In this document: positions 60,003 through 64,000 of the stretch, in pieces
Numbering within the stretch: position 1 is the first letter of the stretch
Layout: the number at the start of each line of letters is the position of its first letter
Assembly (NCBI GenBank): GCA_958430865.1
Contig: CAUDNR010004300.1
Span: 116,648 to 180,647, forward strand
Length of the DNA: 64,000 bases
Origin: Entrophospora sp. SA101
Lineage: Eukaryota; Glomeromycota; Glomeromycetes; Entrophosporales; Entrophosporaceae
Reading direction: 5' to 3'
Notes under the pieces: generated by a model
The model's input: only the letters and a program-made list of their open reading frames with translations
Told to the model about the DNA's origin: nothing
The model's database searches: none
Program-made: the position numbers and the translations under genes

Positions 60003-61585
60003 TTTTATTTTTTTTTATTAAAATTTGAGAAAATAATTTTTAGCTGAAATGATTTTTTAATAAATTATTACAAACAAAAGTACAATTCCTAGTTCTTTTA
60101 TTTATAAGAAATTCAGTAATAATTACAAGAAAATTATTTTAAACTTTTTGCGACACATTAGAACTATAAAAAAACTGACATTGAATTGTGTAACGAATAT
60201 CTTGACTTTTTAATAACTCCATAACGATTTTTGGAAAATTTCTGTGATGATCACCATTACCATTTAAAATAAATAATAAAAAAAAACAATAAAACCGGCC
60301 TAACTGAAGAATGTCCCAAAAAGTAAATCAGGGTTTCACAGGGATGAACTGATTTCTTTAAGTATAGTATTAAGAATAGGACATGGACATGATATGACAA
60401 TGATATGATATAGACAATGATAATGAAATTATCATTAGGATAAAATAATTTTTTGGGAACAAATTTTTTACTTTTGTTGGGTGTTTGATTTAAAAAAAGA
60501 ATCAAAAATTTTGATTGAAATTTGGTTCCTTTGATCCCGTGTAGATCAAATCAAATTGAAGTTTTCTTCATGATTGATTCAATTAAATAAATGTCAGTTA
60601 CTTTTTGTTAATATATAAAGTATAAAGTATAAAGTAACATTGTTACAAAATTTTACGAATTTTTGTAGAATTTGTTTAGTTTAGAGAGAAAAAAGAAAAA
60701 CAGCCTTTGATTATCATAATTGAAGCAACATAGCAAAACCGTCATTTTTAACTTTTTTGGTGTAACATTTTGATTTAATAGATTACTGTAGCAAGTTTTT
60801 TAATCATAAATAATTGTAGATTGTTAACTAATTAGTAAAAATATCTTTTTATATCTTGCACAAAAACTAGTCTTGTCAGCAGTGTGTACTCTTGAATTAA
60901 AAATAAATTATATTTTTAATTTAAAATTGTGCAGAAAAAAAAATCAAAAAAGCTAAACATATATTTTCGTTCTTTGCTGATTTGTGCATGTGTTTCACAT
61001 ATGTGTATGATAAAAACTTGATATTGGGTTAATATTAACTCAATTTGGTAAATTGCAATAAATTAATAATACCAAAGTGGTAGAATAAAGTGTTTATGTA
61101 ATTAAAGCTAATCAAATTTGGTTGATTGTGGCTATGTTTTAATTTGATTTCTCATGTGAGTATGCTGATTGTAAATCTACTTTATTGTTGATTCAAGTTA
61201 TAAATACCAGCACCAATGACAACAATAAATGTAATATTATATTTTTTTATTACCTGCAATTTTATCATCATCATCAAAAATGTCATTGATTCTATTCATG
61301 ATCAGATTGGTAAAAATCACCACAAAAACTAATGATACAGTATCTGGCGAGGTGGTATTTTGGTTAAATGAGAGAATTTGGTTATTTAGAATTTAAGATG
61401 TTTAATGAATATTTATTTCATGATATAATTAAAGGTTTGCATATATTCGTTCATGGGATCTTTTTTCTGATGCCAAAATTAAAATAGGTTTTTTGCTGCA
61501 AGTAGTCAATCATTAATGATGAATTAATTATATCATCTCTCATATTATCTATTAGTAGTTTGCCAAGCAATCAAACTCAACATAC
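60003..61585. other. Long intergenic stretch
   Basis: About 1.6 kb of AT-rich DNA. A GATATGACAATGATATGATA stretch at 60391 and a TATAAAGTATAAAGTATAAAG triplet at 60615 are small tandem repeats. No gene is supported. Confidence 0.5.
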
Positions 61586-61830
61586 GGGTCGCGTTTACTT
61601 CATCAAAAGTTTATGTTGTCGAAAGTTCATTTCATCAAAAATTATTTCATCCTTGAGCCAGAGACCAAAAGGGTTAGATGTGAGGAGTATGGGAAGTTAG
61701 TTAAGAAATTAGGTGAGGAAAGTGGAGTTTGTGGCAAGTGTGAGGGGAATTTGTTTAATGAAGTTTTTTTTTGTGATGAAATAATATTCGACGAAACGAA
61801 CATTCAACAAAACGAACTTTCAACAAAATG
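61586..61830. mobile_element. ~245-bp foldback element
   Basis: Two ~56-bp arms are inverted near-copies: 61595-61650 (ACTTCATCAAAAG...TTATTTCATC) and 61774-61830 (GATGAAATAATATTCG...AACAAAATG), roughly two-thirds identical. Each arm is made of repeated TTCATTTCATCAAAA/TTCGTTTTGTTGAA units, typical of foldback-type termini. The 120-bp centre has an open frame with CGKCEGN that I do not call a gene. Confidence 0.6.
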
Positions 61831-62912
61831 AATAATACAAAAATTAACTCTTTTAAATTCGACCTTGCATTCTGTTTAGGTTTGGTAGATACAAGTCTTG
61901 GAGCAACCACAACATCAAGAACAGTAGATTGTAAAAGAAGCAAGTTGCATTCACGTCCAGAGACAATCTGATACTACCACTATATCAAGCACAAAATCAG
62001 TATCCTTTGACTACCAAAACTTTATCTAATGGTGTTAGTTGCCTTCTTTAGTTTACTAAATAACCTATCATCACCTTCCAAGAGGCTTTGTTACTTCTAG
62101 GAAACCATCCACAAACATTTTTTGCAATTACGTATATTGTGGTTACACTAACTATGCTAATTTGAATAATTGTAGTGTATATACTCACATGTGGACATGG
62201 TTATCACAATCATTATCTACAAAGGTGCCAATCTAAATGTTTGATATCTTGGACTATCTTCAAGTCAAAATCAAAACGCACTAAAAAAAGTATGACGAAA
62301 AGATTAAACGAAAATGAATTTATCGACAGATGATGATCCAGGTAATTGTATATCTTAAATTTGTTGTGTTTATAATCATTTCATTGACATTCATTATATT
62401 AAGGTTATTTTGATTATATTGAGAGATATGGTCAAGAGAAGAGTCAGGAAGAGAGTTATTCTTCAACCAATTCGAAAACCAACCCTTTAAATACATTTTT
62501 GAGTAGAACAGTTTAATTTATTAGACTATTTCAAAGGTTTGTCACATGGTTGCTTCCAACTTCTTAAATTCGAACCATTTGTTAATGAAACAACTGTTAG
62601 TGAAGTGATTGTTGACAACATGAATCAAACCAACATTTATTTTTACATTATCAAATTCGTGCCTGTTCTTATTCCTCCACTCAAACAAATAATTGTTCAC
62701 AATACAATGAACGTTATTTGGAATGTAATTGTTTTTATGTGTCAATTCTTAGTAAATGTTCTGGTCTTGGGGCAGTTCTTGTTACTAAATTTAATTACTT
62801 TATTTCCCATGAGACATTCCTATATTGTTTTTTGCGACACATTACTAAATTCAATTACCTTATTTTTTGCGAGACTAAGGTTGCGGGAGAAACTCCTCCA
62901 GAAATCAATTGA
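61831..62912. other. Intergenic stretch with weak coding traces
   Basis: Bases 62126-62236 read on the plus strand as a Cys/Tyr-rich peptide (YCGYTNYANLNNCSVYTHMW) ending TAA, possibly a remnant. Both strands of 62540-62950 are open; I see no reason to prefer either, and part of it runs into the repeats that follow. Confidence 0.3.
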
Positions 62913-63320
62913 CAGAGTTTTGACAGGTTACACATTAATTGTTTATTAGAGTTTCGGCAGAGTTTCGCATTTGGGGTTTTTGCCAATCATCAGAGTTTTG
63001 ACAGGTTACACATTAATTGTTCATTAGAGTTTCGACAGAGTTTCGACAGTCATTAAGAGGTTTCGCCCACAACCTTATGCGAGACATTACTAAATTCAAT
63101 TACTTTATTTCCTGTGAGACATTACTAAATTGTTTTTTCACAACACATTACTAAATTCAATTACTTTATTTTTATTTTTTGCAAGATATTACTAAATTAA
63201 ATTGCTTTATTTTTCGCAACACATTACTAAATTCAATTATTTTATTTTTTGCGACACATTGCTAAATTCAATTACTTGTTTTTTCATGACACATTACTAA
63301 TTCAATTACTAAATTCAAGC
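62815..63320. repeat. Minisatellite, ~40-bp unit GACACATTACTAAATTCAAT
   Basis: The unit (G)CGACACATTACTAAATTCAA followed by TTACTTTATTTTTT occurs about eight times with indels. It is interrupted at 62913-63046 by a separate 78-bp tandem pair. Confidence 0.85.
62913..63046. repeat. 78-bp tandem duplication
   Basis: CAGAGTTTTGACAGGTTACA begins at 62913 and again at 62991; the second copy is shorter and differs by a few bases (TTTCGGCAG against TTTCGACAG). Confidence 0.9.
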
Positions 63321-63792
63321 ATAGCGGACATTTGCATATTTGGTAATGATTTGCGTTAATCACATTTTGATTTTATCACGTAAAAAAGAATTTTGATTGG
63401 GCTGAATATCATTACTAAATTAACAATTACACAAAATCACTAATTGCGCACAATCATTTTTTGACATTAATTAATTTTTAAACATAATAAACAAAGTTGT
63501 TTTTAGCTGTTAAAATATTTTTATACATAAAAAAATGTGATGTGATAGATACAGAGATAAAGACACATTATAAAAAAAATAATAAGGAAATTAGAATTGT
63601 GCAAAAATATGGGTTTACAATTTTTTTTGCAAAAATCCCTTTCATAGATTGTGTGAATTTAACATCTCTGTTTTTTGTAAATAAATAAAATTCAATGTCA
63701 TTATAACAGCAACAGTAGTGAATTGTTATCCCTTATCCATATTTGAATATTTGAAATGATATTTTGATTCTTATTATAATACTTTCGAATAT

Positions 63793-63888
63793 AAATATTG
63801 TAACACTTTCAAATATTGTAACACTTTCAAATATTGTAACACTTTTGAATATTGTAACACTTTTGAATTAGAATATCGTAACACCTTT
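63793..63888. repeat. Minisatellite, 18-bp unit AAATATTGTAACACTTTC
   Basis: Four near-perfect 18-bp copies (63793-63864) followed by one degenerate copy. Variation is mainly TTTC against TTTTG. Confidence 0.9.
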
Positions 63889-64000
63889 GAATACTTTCAA
63901 ATTAATATTAACACTTTCAGATGTTATAATATTGTAATTATAATATTAATATATATATACTTTATTTTTTTAATTAATGTAACAACATTTCATGTAATTA

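Noticed and set aside
62539..62949. 136-codon plus-strand frame and 67-codon minus-strand frame
   Set aside because: Both strands open, hydrophobic low-complexity translation, and the 3' part runs into a minisatellite.

Overview
The window reads as nuclear DNA of a very AT-rich, repeat-dense fungus. Two genes have short 70-110 nt GT..AG introns, proteins carry Asn/Ser/His-rich tracts, one kinase belongs to the fungal Sat4/Hal4-Hal5 group, and LINE, hAT and pogo/Tigger remains surround a few host genes. The overall style fits arbuscular mycorrhizal Glomeromycotina (a Rhizophagus-like genome), but no marker gene here proves it. Two runs of ten N (27236-27245 and 45268-45277) show that the window is a scaffold of three contigs.

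Layout. 1-500: broken coding fragment split by a small inverted repeat. 903-8540 (-): APE-type non-LTR retrotransposon with poly(A) end, an uninterrupted 1815-aa ORF2 and a broken RRM/CCHC ORF1. 8.6-14.3 kb: pogo-like ends, a minisatellite, gene crumbs, a 52-codon ORF and a small hairpin element. 14382-16396 (+): five-exon Sat4/Hal4-Hal5-type protein kinase, the best gene of the window. 16.7-18.1 kb (-): multi-exon coding region of unknown function. 18.04-27.24 kb: repeat copy A. 27412-28343 (-): three-exon SigF-like/NTF2-like gene. 30.3-31.0 kb: gene remnant split by a 134-bp hAT-type MITE. 31.0-34.5 kb: hAT transposase pseudogene with a 963-bp tandem duplication. 34.48-43.95 kb: repeat copy B. 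44.06-45.06 kb (+): decayed four-exon gene. 45496-46146 (+): intact 216-aa conserved hypothetical protein. 47.1-57.1 kb: repeat copy C, ending in a 1017-bp TIR element with 10-bp target duplication. 58.4-60.0 kb (-): pogo/Tigger transposase pseudogene. 60-64 kb: foldback element and minisatellites.

The dominant structure is the ~9.5-kb repeat. A and C are inverted to each other at a constant coordinate sum, broken only by a 297-bp deletion and a 1-bp homopolymer change. B and C are direct copies with a constant offset of 12615 over about 7.65 kb and switch abruptly to diverged homology at both ends. Each copy is itself an older tandem of two ~3-kb subunits, one carrying a ~980-bp TIR element. 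This gives two layers of duplication, one old and one very recent (or a gene-conversion or assembly effect). The repeat encodes no recognisable protein. The host genes seen (kinase, SigF-like, 216-aa protein) are unrelated to each other and lie as islands between transposon and repeat blocks; I see no operon or pathway linking them.
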